A DNA stretch of 64,000 nt from Vulcanimicrobium sp035943995. GTDB lineage: Bacteria > Vulcanimicrobiota > Vulcanimicrobiia > Vulcanimicrobiales > Vulcanimicrobiaceae. Both the position numbers and the translations under genes were made by a program. The stretch spans positions 1 to 64,000 of the forward strand of contig DASZBS010000097.1 in assembly GCA_035943995.1 (NCBI GenBank), read 5' to 3'. Of the stretch, positions 16,029 to 25,599 are shown piece by piece; positions within the stretch are counted from its first letter, which is position 1, and each line of letters opens with the position of its first letter. The notes under the pieces are model-generated. The model did no database searches and was not told the DNA's origin. It saw only the letters and a program-made list of their open reading frames with translations.

Positions 16029-18464
16029 CTAACCGACGGGGGCGGCGGCCTCTCGCGGCTCGTGGGTCGGCATGGCGTCGACCAGGACGGGCTCGCCGAT
16101 CCGCATCTCCAGCATCAGCCCGGGCTCCACGCGGCGGCGGAACGTCTCGCCGCGGAAGTCGACGGTGACCTCGCGGGCGGCCTCGCGGTCGTTGCACAGG
16201 TAGATCAGAACGCCGCCGCGGCCGTCCTCGAACCCGACCGCGCCGACCTCGACGGGCGACGTGCGGATCTCGTCGGAGACATCCGTGCCGGCGAAGTACA
16301 CGCGGTACGGCTCGTCCGCCGACGCGAAGTCCATGTCGCCCACGATGATCTTGCGCTCCGCGTCGATCACGTAGCTGTGGCGGCGGCCGCCCCAGTGCAC
16401 GCGCACCGCGGCGGTCCACGTCCAGTCGGCGGGCAGGAGCGGCGCGATGTGCGGGCGGCCGCTGGTGCGGTAGCCGTCGAGGCCGCACACGGTCTCCGCG
16501 ACCGCCCACAGATATTTTGCGCCGGTCCACGGCGAGAGGTACATGCCGCGGTTCGTCAGCGAGCCGCCGTCGAACCACTCGCCGAACTGCCCCGGCACGG
16601 TGTTGCGCGCGGCGCCGGCTTCCATCGTCTCGTAGATCACCTCGAGCCAGTGCGCGGCCTCATGGTACGCGCCGTTGCGCGCGAGCGCCACCACGAACCA
16701 CAGCGTGAGGTCCGGCCACACGCCGCCGAGCAGGCCGAAGCCATGCGACGGAAAGTACCACGAGTCGGCGGTGGAGATCGTGCGCAGCCCGACGGGCGTG
16801 GTGAAATCCGGCTCCATCAAGCGCTTGAGGATCGCCTTGCGCACCGCCGGCTGCGCCACCTCGAAGAGCACCGGGAACACTTCGTCGGCGGTGAAGTTGT
16901 CCTGGTAGTTGCCGTCCACGTCGTAGTTCAGCACGAACGCCGACGTGTCGCTGTTGAACAGCTTCGACAGCATCGCCTCGCGCAGCGCCGTCGCTTCGGT
17001 CGAATAGCGCTGCCATGCGGCGCGGTCGTCGACGATCGCGGCGAGCCGCGCCGTCGCTTCCAGCGCGAAATACGCCTCGGCGTTGATCTCGGTGACCGCG
17101 CCGTCGAGCTTGTAGAGCGGGATGATGTTGCGCCACGACGTGATGCCGAACATGTCCTCGCCGCCGGCCTTGCAGAACAGCAGCCCGTTCGCGTCGCGCT
17201 GGGTGAGCATGTAGTCGGCGATTTTGGTGACGAGCGGGAACACGCCGCGCAGCCACGCGTCGTCGAGCGTCGCGTTGTAGTGGTGCAGGATCGCGATGAT
17301 GTGCAGCGGTGTGTCGTCGTTGACGTTGAGGTCGTAGAACGTCGAAAACCCGTTGACGCCGCGCACGTACTCCACCACTTGGCCGCTCGGTTCGACGAAG
17401 CGGTTGAACAGCTCGATCGCATCGCGCGAGAACTGCGGCATGAAGTAGTCGTAGCCGTGCACGAACCACGACGTGTCGCGCGACACGAGGATGTCGGACG
17501 GCGGGGAGTTGGTGGACCCCCAGCCCTGCGGATACTCCTTGACGACGCGCAGCATGTTGACTTTGGCCCAGTTCACGCCGCGGTTGATTAGCGGCGACGG
17601 CGTGAGCAGCCGCGCGTCGGCGAGCTTCTCGGCGTAGTAGCGCTCCGTCGCCGGCAGCGCGTCGGGATCGCGCAGCAGCTGCTCGAGCACGGGCTTCGTC
17701 TTCTCGTCGCCGCCCTTGTTGTACACGACGGCGAGCCGCAGCGACTCGCGGCCGCCCGGCGGCACGTCGATGCAGTACTCGAACGCGCCGAAGATGCGGC
17801 TCGACGAGAACTCCGCGAGGTGCGGCGTGATCTCGGCGAGGTGTGCGACGTCGTCGAGCGTGCCGTGCATCATGCCTTGCAGCAACGTCTGCTCGCGCAG
17901 CGCGACGACGGCCGCCCGCGGCGTGCGGGAGCCACCCCACCAGCGCACCCCGCCGGACTCCTCGCCGAACGAGCGGATGAAGCGGTCGCCGGTGCTGGCA
18001 CGCACGTGCTTCTCCGGCTCGCCGTAGAAGCGCTGGCCGACCAGCAGCGCCCACGGGAAAATCTGCACGCTCGCCGGCTCCGTCGCGGCGTTGTGCACCG
18101 TGACGTCGACCACGAACGACACGACGCGGTCGTGCAGCGGCCCGTGCGGCACGTAGAACGTCTCGGTGACGCGCAGATCCGGCGCGATCGCGAACTCCGC
18201 GATCTGTGCGTACGGCACGAACGTGAACTCGCGCGTGATCTGGTGCGGGAACAGCGTCTCGGCGCCGCCCGCGCGGTACGCGATCTGGTGGGAGCCGAAG
18301 ATGATCTGGTCGGTGTCCGCGTCCCACAGCCCGCGGATCCCGCCCTTGGGCGTCGAGGTGGCGAACGTCTTGAAGTTCCCGAGCGTCAACCCGAACGGAG
18401 TCTGCTCCTCGCGGAGCACGTACGCGCTGAACTCGTTGCGCTGCGCATCAAAGGTCGGTCCCAC
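16029..18464 (-). CDS. Large six-hairpin glycoside hydrolase/phosphorylase-like protein
   Basis: 811 aa, GTG start at 18464; an in-frame upward extension is antisense to ispE and rejected. The N-terminal 250 residues look like a beta-sandwich (QTPFGLTLGNFKTFATSTPKGG), then an (alpha/alpha)6 toroid with DTSWFVHGYDYFMPQFSRDAIELFNRF, HHYNATLDDAWLRGVFPLV, and EINAEAYFALEATARLAAIVDD, and a C-terminal beta domain. The layout matches amylo-alpha-1,6-glucosidase/GH63-type and related sugar phosphorylase families; exact activity is not resolved. No signal peptide, so cytosolic action on an oligosaccharide or glycogen-like substrate is likely. Divergent from ispE by 55 bp. Confidence 0.75.
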   Translation of the reverse strand: MGPTFDAQRNEFSAYVLREEQTPFGLTLGNFKTFATSTPKGGIRGLWDADTDQIIFGSHQIAYRAGGAETLFPHQITREFTFVPYAQIAEFAIAPDLRVTETFYVPHGPLHDRVVSFVVDVTVHNAATEPASVQIFPWALLVGQRFYGEPEKHVRASTGDRFIRSFGEESGGVRWWGGSRTPRAAVVALREQTLLQGMMHGTLDDVAHLAEITPHLAEFSSSRIFGAFEYCIDVPPGGRESLRLAVVYNKGGDEKTKPVLEQLLRDPDALPATERYYAEKLADARLLTPSPLINRGVNWAKVNMLRVVKEYPQGWGSTNSPPSDILVSRDTSWFVHGYDYFMPQFSRDAIELFNRFVEPSGQVVEYVRGVNGFSTFYDLNVNDDTPLHIIAILHHYNATLDDAWLRGVFPLVTKIADYMLTQRDANGLLFCKAGGEDMFGITSWRNIIPLYKLDGAVTEINAEAYFALEATARLAAIVDDRAAWQRYSTEATALREAMLSKLFNSDTSAFVLNYDVDGNYQDNFTADEVFPVLFEVAQPAVRKAILKRLMEPDFTTPVGLRTISTADSWYFPSHGFGLLGGVWPDLTLWFVVALARNGAYHEAAHWLEVIYETMEAGAARNTVPGQFGEWFDGGSLTNRGMYLSPWTGAKYLWAVAETVCGLDGYRTSGRPHIAPLLPADWTWTAAVRVHWGGRRHSYVIDAERKIIVGDMDFASADEPYRVYFAGTDVSDEIRTSPVEVGAVGFEDGRGGVLIYLCNDREAAREVTVDFRGETFRRRVEPGLMLEMRIGEPVLVDAMPTHEPREAAAPVG

Positions 18465-18519
18465 GCGCCGTCTCTCTACCGGAGGGCGGCGGCGGCGGCC
18501 TCCTCGAAACGCCGCGTCG

Positions 18520-19401
18520 GTGGAAGTTCGCTCGCTCGCCGCCCCGGCCAAGATCAACCTGACGCTGGAGGTCCTCGCGCGGCGCGACGACGGCCACCAC
18601 GCGCTGCGCAGCGTCATGGTGCCGATCGCGCTCGCCGACGAGCTCGCGTTCGCGCCGAGCGACCGATTCGCGTTCGCGTGCGAGCCCCCGTCGCTGGCCG
18701 CGGACAACCTCGTGCCGCGCGCGTTCGCGCAAGTCGGGCTCGGCGACGCGCGGGTCGCGGTGACGCTGCGCAAGCGCGTGCCGGTGGGCGCCGGGCTCGG
18801 CGGCGGCTCCAGCGACGCGGCCGGCGTGCTGCACGCGGCGATGCGCGGCGCGTTCGGCGACGCCGGCGCGCGCGACTGGGTTGCGGACGCGCGCGCGCTC
18901 GGATCCGACGTGCCCTTCTTCCTCGCCGACGGCCCCGCGCTGGTCGAAGGCACCGGCGAGCGCGTCACCGCGCTCGGCGCGCCGCCGCCCTGGTGGGTGG
19001 TGCTCGCCGTGCCGCAGGCGCACGTCGCGACGGGGCCGGCATACGCGGCGCTCGATGCGGCGCGCGCAGTCCATCCCGCGCCGACGCGGCCGCGCAGCGA
19101 GTCGGCGACGCTGCGCTGCGGCGAAGCGCTGCAGCGCGCCGACTACGCCGCGGTGCTCGCGACGCTGACGAACGACTTCGCGCCGGTCGTGCGCGATGCA
19201 TACCCCGCGGTCGACGCGGCGCTGCGCGCGCTCGACGACGCCGGCGCGCCGCACCGAGCGATGCTATCCGGTTCGGGCGGCGCGTGCTTCGCGCTTTTTT
19301 CGGACGAAGCGTCCGCGCACGCGTTCGCACAGGGCTTGCGCGCGCCCGACGGCGCGGCGGTCCACGTCGTACCGTTCGCGGCGAGCGGCGCATGGCGCTA
19401 G
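18520..19401 (+). CDS. ispE: 4-diphosphocytidyl-2-C-methyl-D-erythritol kinase
   Basis: GHMP kinase of the MEP isoprenoid pathway. Seen: LAAPAKINLTLEVLARRDDGHHAL at the N-terminus, ATP loop PVGAGLGGGSSDAAG, ALGSDVPFFL and the C-terminal LSGSGGACFALF. 293 aa from GTG at 18520. It ends 10 bp inside the next gene (ATG 19392), so translation is coupled. Confidence 0.94.
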   Translation: MEVRSLAAPAKINLTLEVLARRDDGHHALRSVMVPIALADELAFAPSDRFAFACEPPSLAADNLVPRAFAQVGLGDARVAVTLRKRVPVGAGLGGGSSDAAGVLHAAMRGAFGDAGARDWVADARALGSDVPFFLADGPALVEGTGERVTALGAPPPWWVVLAVPQAHVATGPAYAALDAARAVHPAPTRPRSESATLRCGEALQRADYAAVLATLTNDFAPVVRDAYPAVDAALRALDDAGAPHRAMLSGSGGACFALFSDEASAHAFAQGLRAPDGAAVHVVPFAASGAWR

Positions 19402-20147
19402 ACGCGATCGTCCTCGCGGGCGGCGCAGCCGACGCCGTCGCGGCGCTCGAGCCCGGCGCGCCGAACAAGGCGTTCGTGCGGATCGGCGGCGTGCCGCTCG
19501 TGCAGCGCACCATCATGGGCCTGCGCGCGTCGTCGCGCATCGACCGCATCGTCGCCGTCGCGCCGCCGTCGGCGGCCGCGCACCCGGCGCTCGCGAACGC
19601 GAGCGAGGTGCGCGGCGACGGTCCGCGGATGCTCGAGAGCCTTCGCTCGGGGATGGCGGGATTCACCGAGGACGCGCTGGTGATCGTCGCCGCGTCCGAC
19701 CTTCCCGCGCTGGATGCCGCGGCCGTCGACGAGTTCGTCGACGCAGTGCTCGGACGCGACCTCGACGTCGCCTACGCGTGCCTGGAACGGCGTTATCACG
19801 ACGCGGCGTATCCGGAGTTTCCGCACACGTGGGCGCGCTTGCGCGACGGGCGCTATTGCGGCGGCGGCGTCGTCGCGCTGCGCCCGCGCGTGCTGCCGCG
19901 TCTCAACACGTTCATGGACGCGCTCGGCAACGCGCGCAAGTCGCCGTGGCGGCTGGCCGGGCTCTTCGGCTGGGACGTGCTCGCGCGCTTCGCGATCGGG
20001 CGGCTTGCGATCGAGCAGGCGGAGACGCGCGCATCGCGCCTGCTGAGCGCGCGCGTCGGCGCGATTCGCTGCACGCAGCCGCAGATCGCCCTCAACGTCG
20101 ACCGCGTCGAGGACGTGGCGCGCGCGAACGCGCGGTTCGGATCGTAG
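19392..20147 (+). CDS. Nucleotidyltransferase (MobA/IspD-like fold)
   Basis: 251 aa. Rossmann-type NTP transferase: AIVLAGGAADA near the N-terminus, NKAFVRIGGVPLVQRTI, SDLPALDAAAVDEF (the metal-binding aspartate region). The fold is shared by MobA, IspD and sugar-phosphate nucleotidyltransferases. Coupled to ispE by a 10-bp overlap, which makes a link to isoprenoid metabolism tempting, but the LAGG-x-NKAFV pattern is closer to MobA-like enzymes. Substrate unresolved. Confidence 0.78.
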   Translation: MALDAIVLAGGAADAVAALEPGAPNKAFVRIGGVPLVQRTIMGLRASSRIDRIVAVAPPSAAAHPALANASEVRGDGPRMLESLRSGMAGFTEDALVIVAASDLPALDAAAVDEFVDAVLGRDLDVAYACLERRYHDAAYPEFPHTWARLRDGRYCGGGVVALRPRVLPRLNTFMDALGNARKSPWRLAGLFGWDVLARFAIGRLAIEQAETRASRLLSARVGAIRCTQPQIALNVDRVEDVARANARFGS

Positions 20148-20155
20148 GCGCGGAT

Positions 20156-22891
20156 TTAGGTCGGCTGCCGCGATTTGCGCGCGGCGAGCTCGACGCGCGA
20201 GCGGACGCCGAGCTTCGCGAAGACCGCGCCGAGATGGTGCTCTACGGTGCGGTCGCTCAACGAAAGCTGCTCCGCGATCTCGCGGTTCGAAAGCCCCGTC
20301 GCGGCGAGATCGGCGATCTGCGACTCGCGTTTGGTGAGCCGGTTCGGCGCGGCCGCCGACCGCGGTCCGTCCGATAGACGGTTGACGTCGCGGACCGCGC
20401 CGCAGGCCTCGTATGCCGCACGAGCAGCAGGCGCGTCTCCCGCGCGTTCCAGCGCCGTCGCTTCCCACAGGCGGTAGCCCACGCTGCGGAACGCGTCGGA
20501 TGCGAACCGCGCGTGCCGCTCGCGGTCGACGCCGCCGCGCGCGACAACGGAGCGGTACAGATGCAGGAAACCGATTGTGTTGGGGCGCTCGGCGGCTTCG
20601 TCTTCTAGCCAGCGGGACAGCGACGGAAGCTCGCGGTCGAGCCCGAACTCCGCGATCTTGACGGCGATCTCCGGGAGACCGCTGAGCGATGCAAGGCGCG
20701 GAACGACCCGCGCGATCACCGAGCGCGCACGATCCGGCCGCCCGAGCGCGGCGAATCGCTCCGTCAGCGCGGGCACGACGGTGAGGATCTGCCAGGCCGC
20801 CCCCGACCGCAGCGCGTCGTCGAAGAGCTGTTCCCGAAAGCAGCGTTCGAGCAGCGCCTCGTCATCGGTGCGGATCGCGACGACGACGCCCACGGACGAC
20901 GCGATCACCTCCGAAGCGGGGAAGTCCCCGCAGTACGGAAGCGCCCGCTCGACCAGCTGCCGTGCCCGCGCGAGATCGCCGACCGCGAGCGCGGTCCACG
21001 CCGCCGTCGCGAAGACGTACGGCACGAGCTCGACGCGCCGCGTTCGTTCCGCGAGCTCGACGGCACGTTCGTTCAGCGCGACCGCGAGCTCCGTGTCGTG
21101 CCCGAACGCTGAGACCGCGAAGTTCGCGAACCCGCCGATGGCACGCAGGACGTCGCCCGACGCCTCCGCGGTGGCGATCATCCCCTCATAGCTCGCGCGC
21201 CAGCGCACGAGATCGCGTTGGGCTCCGTACGCGATCGCCGCCGCCTCGTACGCCCGCATCACCGACTGATCGTCGCCGAACGCGCGGTACGGTTCCGCCT
21301 CCGCGAGCGCATCGAGCGTCGCGGGCGCGTCCAGCACCGAGGCCGCGAGCCACGCGCGAAAGACGTGCACCCCGTAGTGCTCCGGCGACGGTGCGGCGCC
21401 GGCGAGGAGCACTCGCGCACGCTCGATCGCATCGAGCGAGGCGTCCCGGCGCGCAGCGCGCACCTCGGCGCGCGCGATGCGTAGCAAGATCCCGGCACGC
21501 GTCGTCGCGTCGGCAGCAGCCCCGATCTCGTCGAGCCGCCGCCGCAAGAGCGGCAGCGCTGCGACGGGGCGTCCCGCCCTTTCGAGGGCGTGCGCCTCCT
21601 TGTCGAGGAGGGTCGACGCGCCGGCGTCGACCGCGCGGTGGTAGAACTCCGCCGCGTCGGCGAACGCGGAATGCGCGGACGCCGCGTCGCCCGCGCGTTC
21701 GTTCCAGTGCGCCGCCGCGGTCCGGTCGCCGCCGGAAAACGCGTGCAGCGCACGGCGCGAGAAGTCCGGATCGGCGTGGGGCTCGGCATCGAGATGCGCC
21801 ACCATCGCGCGGTGCAGCCGGCGCCGCTCCGCCGGCAAGGCGTCCTCGTAGACGGTACGCCGGATCAGCTCATGCCGAAAGGTCAGGCCGCGCCACGCGT
21901 CCGCAGGCGGTACGACGAAGCCGTGGTCGAGAGCAACGCGTAACGCCGCCGCCGTCTCGTCGAGCGAGACGCCGGCGACGCCGGCCAGGAGCTCCTCGTC
22001 GAACTCGACCAGCGCGGACGCTGCGCGCACGACGCGCTGAACCCCGTTCGGCAGCTCGCGCAGCCGCGCGCGCACGCTCGCCGTGAGCGAGCCGGGGAGC
22101 GCGTCACCGCTGGTGCCCCGGCTCGCGTGGTGCCGCGTGAGCTCCCGGAGATAGAGCGGGTTGCCGTCGGCGGCGGCGAGGATCGCCCGCCGCTCCACCG
22201 CGCCGAGCGAACGGCGACCGCGTCGCAGCTCCTCGTCGACGAGCGCTGCCGCCGCATCCGGTTCGAGCACGTTGAGCCGCAGGCGTGCGACGCTCGGCAA
22301 TCGCGCCAGCCGTTCGAGCATCTTGACACGCGGCTCGTCCAGCCCCGACTCGCGCGCGGTGACGACGAACAACACGGGCGTGCCGCTCGCGACGAGCGCG
22401 AGATGGTAGACGAGCTCGAGCGTCGCCAGATCGCTCCAGTGCGCGTCTTCCAAAACCAGCGTGAACACGCGCCGCGCGCTGTAGAAGCGCACGGCCTCGA
22501 CGACGGCGTCGAACGTCGCGTGCTTGTCGCCGGCGCGCTCGGCGCTCGGCGCGGCGCGCGCGGCGAGCGTTTCCAACGCGCGACGCAATGCCGGACGTTT
22601 CCCCAGCACCGTGGGTTCGCGCGCGTCGAGCTGTCGTACCACCTCGGAAAATGCCGCGTACGGCGCGACCGCGAACTCGTTCGCACGCCCGACCACGACC
22701 TCGGTTTCGGCGACGCGCGCCACAAGCTCGTCGACGAGGCGCGTCTTGCCGGTCCCCGCGTCGCCGAGGATCAGCAGAAAGCGTGGGCCGTTCGCGGTGG
22801 CCTCGCGGCGCGCGGCTACCAAGAGCGCCAGGTCGTCGTCCCGCCCGATCAGCGGGAATTCGGGCGCCGCAGGCACGCGGGCTGCTTGCAC
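20156..22891 (-). CDS. LAL-type (MalT-like) LuxR regulator with AAA ATPase
   Basis: 911 aa: Walker A GDAGTGKT (43-50), Walker B VLEDAH near 150, NB-ARC/STAND region, a long run of TPR-like helices, and a C-terminal LuxR helix-turn-helix (LTKRESQIADLAATGLSNREIAEQLSLSDRTVEHHLGAVF). Such proteins bind an inducer through the repeats, hydrolyse ATP and activate transcription. Divergent from an unknown 206-aa protein with a 165-bp gap, its most likely target. Confidence 0.9.
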   Translation of the reverse strand: MQAARVPAAPEFPLIGRDDDLALLVAARREATANGPRFLLILGDAGTGKTRLVDELVARVAETEVVVGRANEFAVAPYAAFSEVVRQLDAREPTVLGKRPALRRALETLAARAAPSAERAGDKHATFDAVVEAVRFYSARRVFTLVLEDAHWSDLATLELVYHLALVASGTPVLFVVTARESGLDEPRVKMLERLARLPSVARLRLNVLEPDAAAALVDEELRRGRRSLGAVERRAILAAADGNPLYLRELTRHHASRGTSGDALPGSLTASVRARLRELPNGVQRVVRAASALVEFDEELLAGVAGVSLDETAAALRVALDHGFVVPPADAWRGLTFRHELIRRTVYEDALPAERRRLHRAMVAHLDAEPHADPDFSRRALHAFSGGDRTAAAHWNERAGDAASAHSAFADAAEFYHRAVDAGASTLLDKEAHALERAGRPVAALPLLRRRLDEIGAAADATTRAGILLRIARAEVRAARRDASLDAIERARVLLAGAAPSPEHYGVHVFRAWLAASVLDAPATLDALAEAEPYRAFGDDQSVMRAYEAAAIAYGAQRDLVRWRASYEGMIATAEASGDVLRAIGGFANFAVSAFGHDTELAVALNERAVELAERTRRVELVPYVFATAAWTALAVGDLARARQLVERALPYCGDFPASEVIASSVGVVVAIRTDDEALLERCFREQLFDDALRSGAAWQILTVVPALTERFAALGRPDRARSVIARVVPRLASLSGLPEIAVKIAEFGLDRELPSLSRWLEDEAAERPNTIGFLHLYRSVVARGGVDRERHARFASDAFRSVGYRLWEATALERAGDAPAARAAYEACGAVRDVNRLSDGPRSAAAPNRLTKRESQIADLAATGLSNREIAEQLSLSDRTVEHHLGAVFAKLGVRSRVELAARKSRQPT

Positions 22892-23056
22892 GCATCGGCG
22901 AGCGCAACCTTCGCGGCCCGAAAACTAGGGGTGTTCCCCGATCCGCCGGCCTCGTCGGCCGCTTATCCTTGGTGCACACCGGCGGGCCGCGGCCGAGGGC
23001 CACACGGCCGAACCCCGACCACGCCGGATCGCACATCGCATGAAGGAAGAGACGTC
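22892..23056. promoter_or_regulatory. Divergent 165-bp control region of the LAL regulator
   Basis: Holds promoters for the LAL gene (leftward) and the unknown gene at 23057 (rightward). A short hairpin GGGGTGTTCCCC lies near 22928-22939, close to the LAL start. No recognised operator. A strong Shine-Dalgarno (GAAGGAAG) for the rightward gene is at its right end. Confidence 0.4.
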
Positions 23057-23677
23057 ATGACCACATTGCCGTACGAGATCCGCTTGGGCGAGCCCGACGA
23101 AGCCGTCGCCGACGATCCTTCGGAATTTCAGGCCGTACGCTACGACGTTCGGCGCGACGCCAACGACACGACGGCGACCGACGTCCGCGTCGTACTCGAC
23201 CTCAACAACCATCGCGCTCTCCGCGCATATCTCGAAGGGAACCCGAACGCGGCGTCGGTCACACTCATCTTCGACGCACCGAACGGGCTTCTGCCGCCCG
23301 ACCCGATGGGGCCTGCGATCGTCGCCTGCAACGACTTCTTGTCCTCCGTCGCCGCCGCGAGCGAGCGGAACGACGTTCTCCCCGGTGACTTCTATAACGC
23401 GGCGGCCACGTTGTACGCCGACTTGCGTGCCGCCGTCTACTCTGGCGCGCCGACCGCGAAGACCCCGTTTCCGGAGGCCACCAAACCAGCGTACCCGACG
23501 ACGCTTTCCGGCATTCCGATGTTGGAGACGATGATCACCACGCTCATCGACGTCGCGTACGAGGCCGCGCATGGTGATTCGGATGTCTGGTGCGGCGGGA
23601 CCGGCGACTTCACCGAAGCCGGCTTCTCCAAGACGCTCGCTCTCGTCGACACCGTGAAGGAGAGCTTCGCGGTCTGA
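23057..23677 (+). CDS. Unknown 206-aa protein, divergent from LAL regulator
   Basis: ATG at 23057 with GAAGGAAG eight to nine bases upstream. Acidic, no signal peptide or membrane segment. Shows a beta-rich start (MTTLPYEIRLGEPDEAVADDP) and alternating strands and helices, but no family is recognised. A likely target of the divergent LAL regulator. The short soluble unknown next to a STAND/LAL regulator recurs at the right end of the window (58-62 kb), but I see no clear sequence relation between them. Confidence 0.7.
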   Translation: MTTLPYEIRLGEPDEAVADDPSEFQAVRYDVRRDANDTTATDVRVVLDLNNHRALRAYLEGNPNAASVTLIFDAPNGLLPPDPMGPAIVACNDFLSSVAAASERNDVLPGDFYNAAATLYADLRAAVYSGAPTAKTPFPEATKPAYPTTLSGIPMLETMITTLIDVAYEAAHGDSDVWCGGTGDFTEAGFSKTLALVDTVKESFAV

Positions 23678-23715
23678 AAGCGAACCGGCCCGCGGCGGCG
23701 TGCGTTTCCGGACCG

Positions 23716-24363
23716 ATGCGTTCCGTGATCGCCGCCGCCGTCCTCGCTCTTTCGCTCATCGGGCCGGCCTTCGCGCAGACGCCCGGGCCGGTCGCCGGTT
23801 CGCCGGCCTCGGCCGGGTCCGCGCCGTGCGACGCGCGCGAGGCGACGCTCGGCGGGATCGGGCGCGTCACCGTGTTCGCGTTTACCGGACCGGTTTTCGG
23901 CGGCCGCGTGTGCGCGACGGTCGCGAACCTCGGGAGCGATCAGTTCACCGCGCGGGTCGCGGACGCGTCGTCGGACGACGCGCTGGTGACCGCGGCGCTG
24001 ACGGGCGCCGGCGACGTGACGGCGCCGCTGGGCGATGCCATCGTCACCGGCGCCGGACCGTACGTGATCGCACCCGGCGGCGTGATCCCGGCGTTCGGCG
24101 CCGACACCGCGGAGCTGCCGCGGGTCGTGCTCGCATACGCAGGTCAACGCACGTTCGTCATCGCGACGACACCCGTCGCGCTCGTCGATCTTGCCAAAGA
24201 GCTGCGCTCGCAGCCCGGGGCGTTCGGTGCGGACGCATTCGAACGCGCCGTGATCCTCGCGAGCGGGCCGAACGCCGCGCTGTCGCTGCGAACAGCCGAC
24301 GGTACGATTGGAGCACCGAGCGTCACCACGCCCCGCATGCTGCTTTTGATTAAGCGCGGCTGA
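23716..24363 (+). CDS. Secreted hypothetical protein
   Basis: 215 aa with a classical signal peptide (MRSVIAAAVLALSLIGPAFAQ, cleavage after AFA). The C-terminal half (FVIATTPVALVDLAKELRSQPGAFGADAFERAVILASGPNAALSLRTADG) resembles the topology of phosphodiester-glycosidase (NAGPA/DUF2233) domains, though the usual LDGGGS is replaced by LASGPN; treat as weak. Two cysteines could form a disulphide. Followed by a stem-loop over its stop. Confidence 0.68.
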   Translation: MRSVIAAAVLALSLIGPAFAQTPGPVAGSPASAGSAPCDAREATLGGIGRVTVFAFTGPVFGGRVCATVANLGSDQFTARVADASSDDALVTAALTGAGDVTAPLGDAIVTGAGPYVIAPGGVIPAFGADTAELPRVVLAYAGQRTFVIATTPVALVDLAKELRSQPGAFGADAFERAVILASGPNAALSLRTADGTIGAPSVTTPRMLLLIKRG

Positions 24364-24392
24364 GAATCCGCGCTGCGGCGCGTTTCTCAGCC
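24358..24392 (+). terminator. Stem-loop over the stop codon (9-bp perfect arms)
   Basis: GGCTGAGAA (24358-24366) and TTCTCAGCC (24384-24392) are perfect inverted arms with an inner GCGC...GCGC. The TGA stop of the upstream secreted protein lies in the left arm. There is no T-run, so intrinsic termination is uncertain, but it fits an operon boundary before the glycosyltransferase. Confidence 0.55.
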
Positions 24393-24423
24393 CCCTCTCA
24401 GTCGCGCCGGGTAGCAGCAGCGC

Positions 24424-25599
24424 ATGCGCGCCATCACGGTGCTCTGCGACCGCGTCGCCGACGCGGGGGGTGCAGAGCGCTACTGGGAGACAGTGCTGCC
24501 CGCCTTGGCGTCGCGGGGTGTTCGCGTGCGCTTGCTCGCGCGGGAGATCGCGCGCGGCCCGGCGCCGGGCGTCGCCGCGCGCGAGCTCCGCTGGGCGGAC
24601 GACGACGAGCCGCCGTCCCCGGCCGCGGCGCGCGCCGTCGCCGACGAGCTGCGCCGCGAGGGGCCCGACGTCGTCGTCACGGCGAGCGTGTTCGACACCG
24701 CCGTCCTCGACGCAGTGCGCGCCGCCGGGCCGCGCTGGATCGCACGCGTTCACGATCATCGCGCGTTCTGCCCGACGGGCGACCGCGTGTTCCCGCAGTT
24801 CGAGGCCGTCTGCAGCGCGCCGATGGGCGGCGCATGCCGCCGCGCCACGATCGTGCGCGGCTGCGTGCACGGGCCGCGGTCCTCGTCGTTTCGCCGCATC
24901 GCGGAGCGCGAAGGACTGCGCGACCGGCTCGCGCATGCCGACTGCGTGCTCGTATCGAGCGAGCACATGCGCGCTACCTGCATCGCGAACGGCATCGGCT
25001 CCGCGCGCATCGCGATCACCCCGCCGCCGCTACCCGACGACGCGTACGCAGCGGAACCGGCGGGGCGGCCGCAGGCGCGCACGCTGCTGTTCGCATCCCG
25101 CCTGACGCCGCGCAAGGGACTGCGCTCGCTGCTGGGCGCGCTCGCGCACCTGTCGCCCTCCGAGCGGCCGCATCTGGTCGTCGCTGGTGAAGGCGACGCC
25201 GAGGAGCGCGACGCCCGGGCGCAAGCGCAACGCGACGGCGTCGGCGTGACGTGGCGCGGGCGCTTGACGGCGGCGGAGTTGCGCGCGGCGATCGACGACG
25301 CGGATGCCGTCGCGGTGCCGTCGCTGTGGCCCGAGCCGTTCGGTCTGGTCGGGATCGAAGCGCAGGCGCGCGGGCGGCCCGCCGTCGCGTACCGCGTCGG
25401 CGGGATCGGCGACTGGATCGGCGGCGCCGGGATCGCGGTGCGGCGCGGGGACGAGCGCGCGCTCGCGGCCGCGATCGGCATGGTGCTGGACGAGCCGGCG
25501 TGGTCCGAGCTGGCGGCGACGGCGCGGTCGCACGCGGAACGCTATCGGCTCGGCGCGCACGTCGAGACCTTGTTCGACATCTTTCAGGGAGCGGCATGA
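24424..25599 (+). CDS. GT4-family glycosyltransferase
   Basis: 391 aa, GT-B fold: N-terminal Rossmann half with the AGGAERYWETVLPAL motif and C-terminal nucleotide-sugar half (FASRLTPRKGLRSLLGAL; VPSLWPEPFGLVGIEAQARGRPAVAYRVGG with the EPFG-x-x-x-x-E signature). The stop overlaps the start of the sulfoquinovose synthase gene by 4 bp, so it may be the partner that moves sulfoquinovose, though it does not carry features I would call SqdX. Substrates unresolved. Confidence 0.88.
   Translation: MRAITVLCDRVADAGGAERYWETVLPALASRGVRVRLLAREIARGPAPGVAARELRWADDDEPPSPAAARAVADELRREGPDVVVTASVFDTAVLDAVRAAGPRWIARVHDHRAFCPTGDRVFPQFEAVCSAPMGGACRRATIVRGCVHGPRSSSFRRIAEREGLRDRLAHADCVLVSSEHMRATCIANGIGSARIAITPPPLPDDAYAAEPAGRPQARTLLFASRLTPRKGLRSLLGALAHLSPSERPHLVVAGEGDAEERDARAQAQRDGVGVTWRGRLTAAELRAAIDDADAVAVPSLWPEPFGLVGIEAQARGRPAVAYRVGGIGDWIGGAGIAVRRGDERALAAAIGMVLDEPAWSELAATARSHAERYRLGAHVETLFDIFQGAA

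Noticed and set aside
16029..18968. A 979-aa open frame for the glycosidase
   Set aside because: The first ~168 codons are antisense to ispE and not conserved; GTG 18464 gives the proper start.
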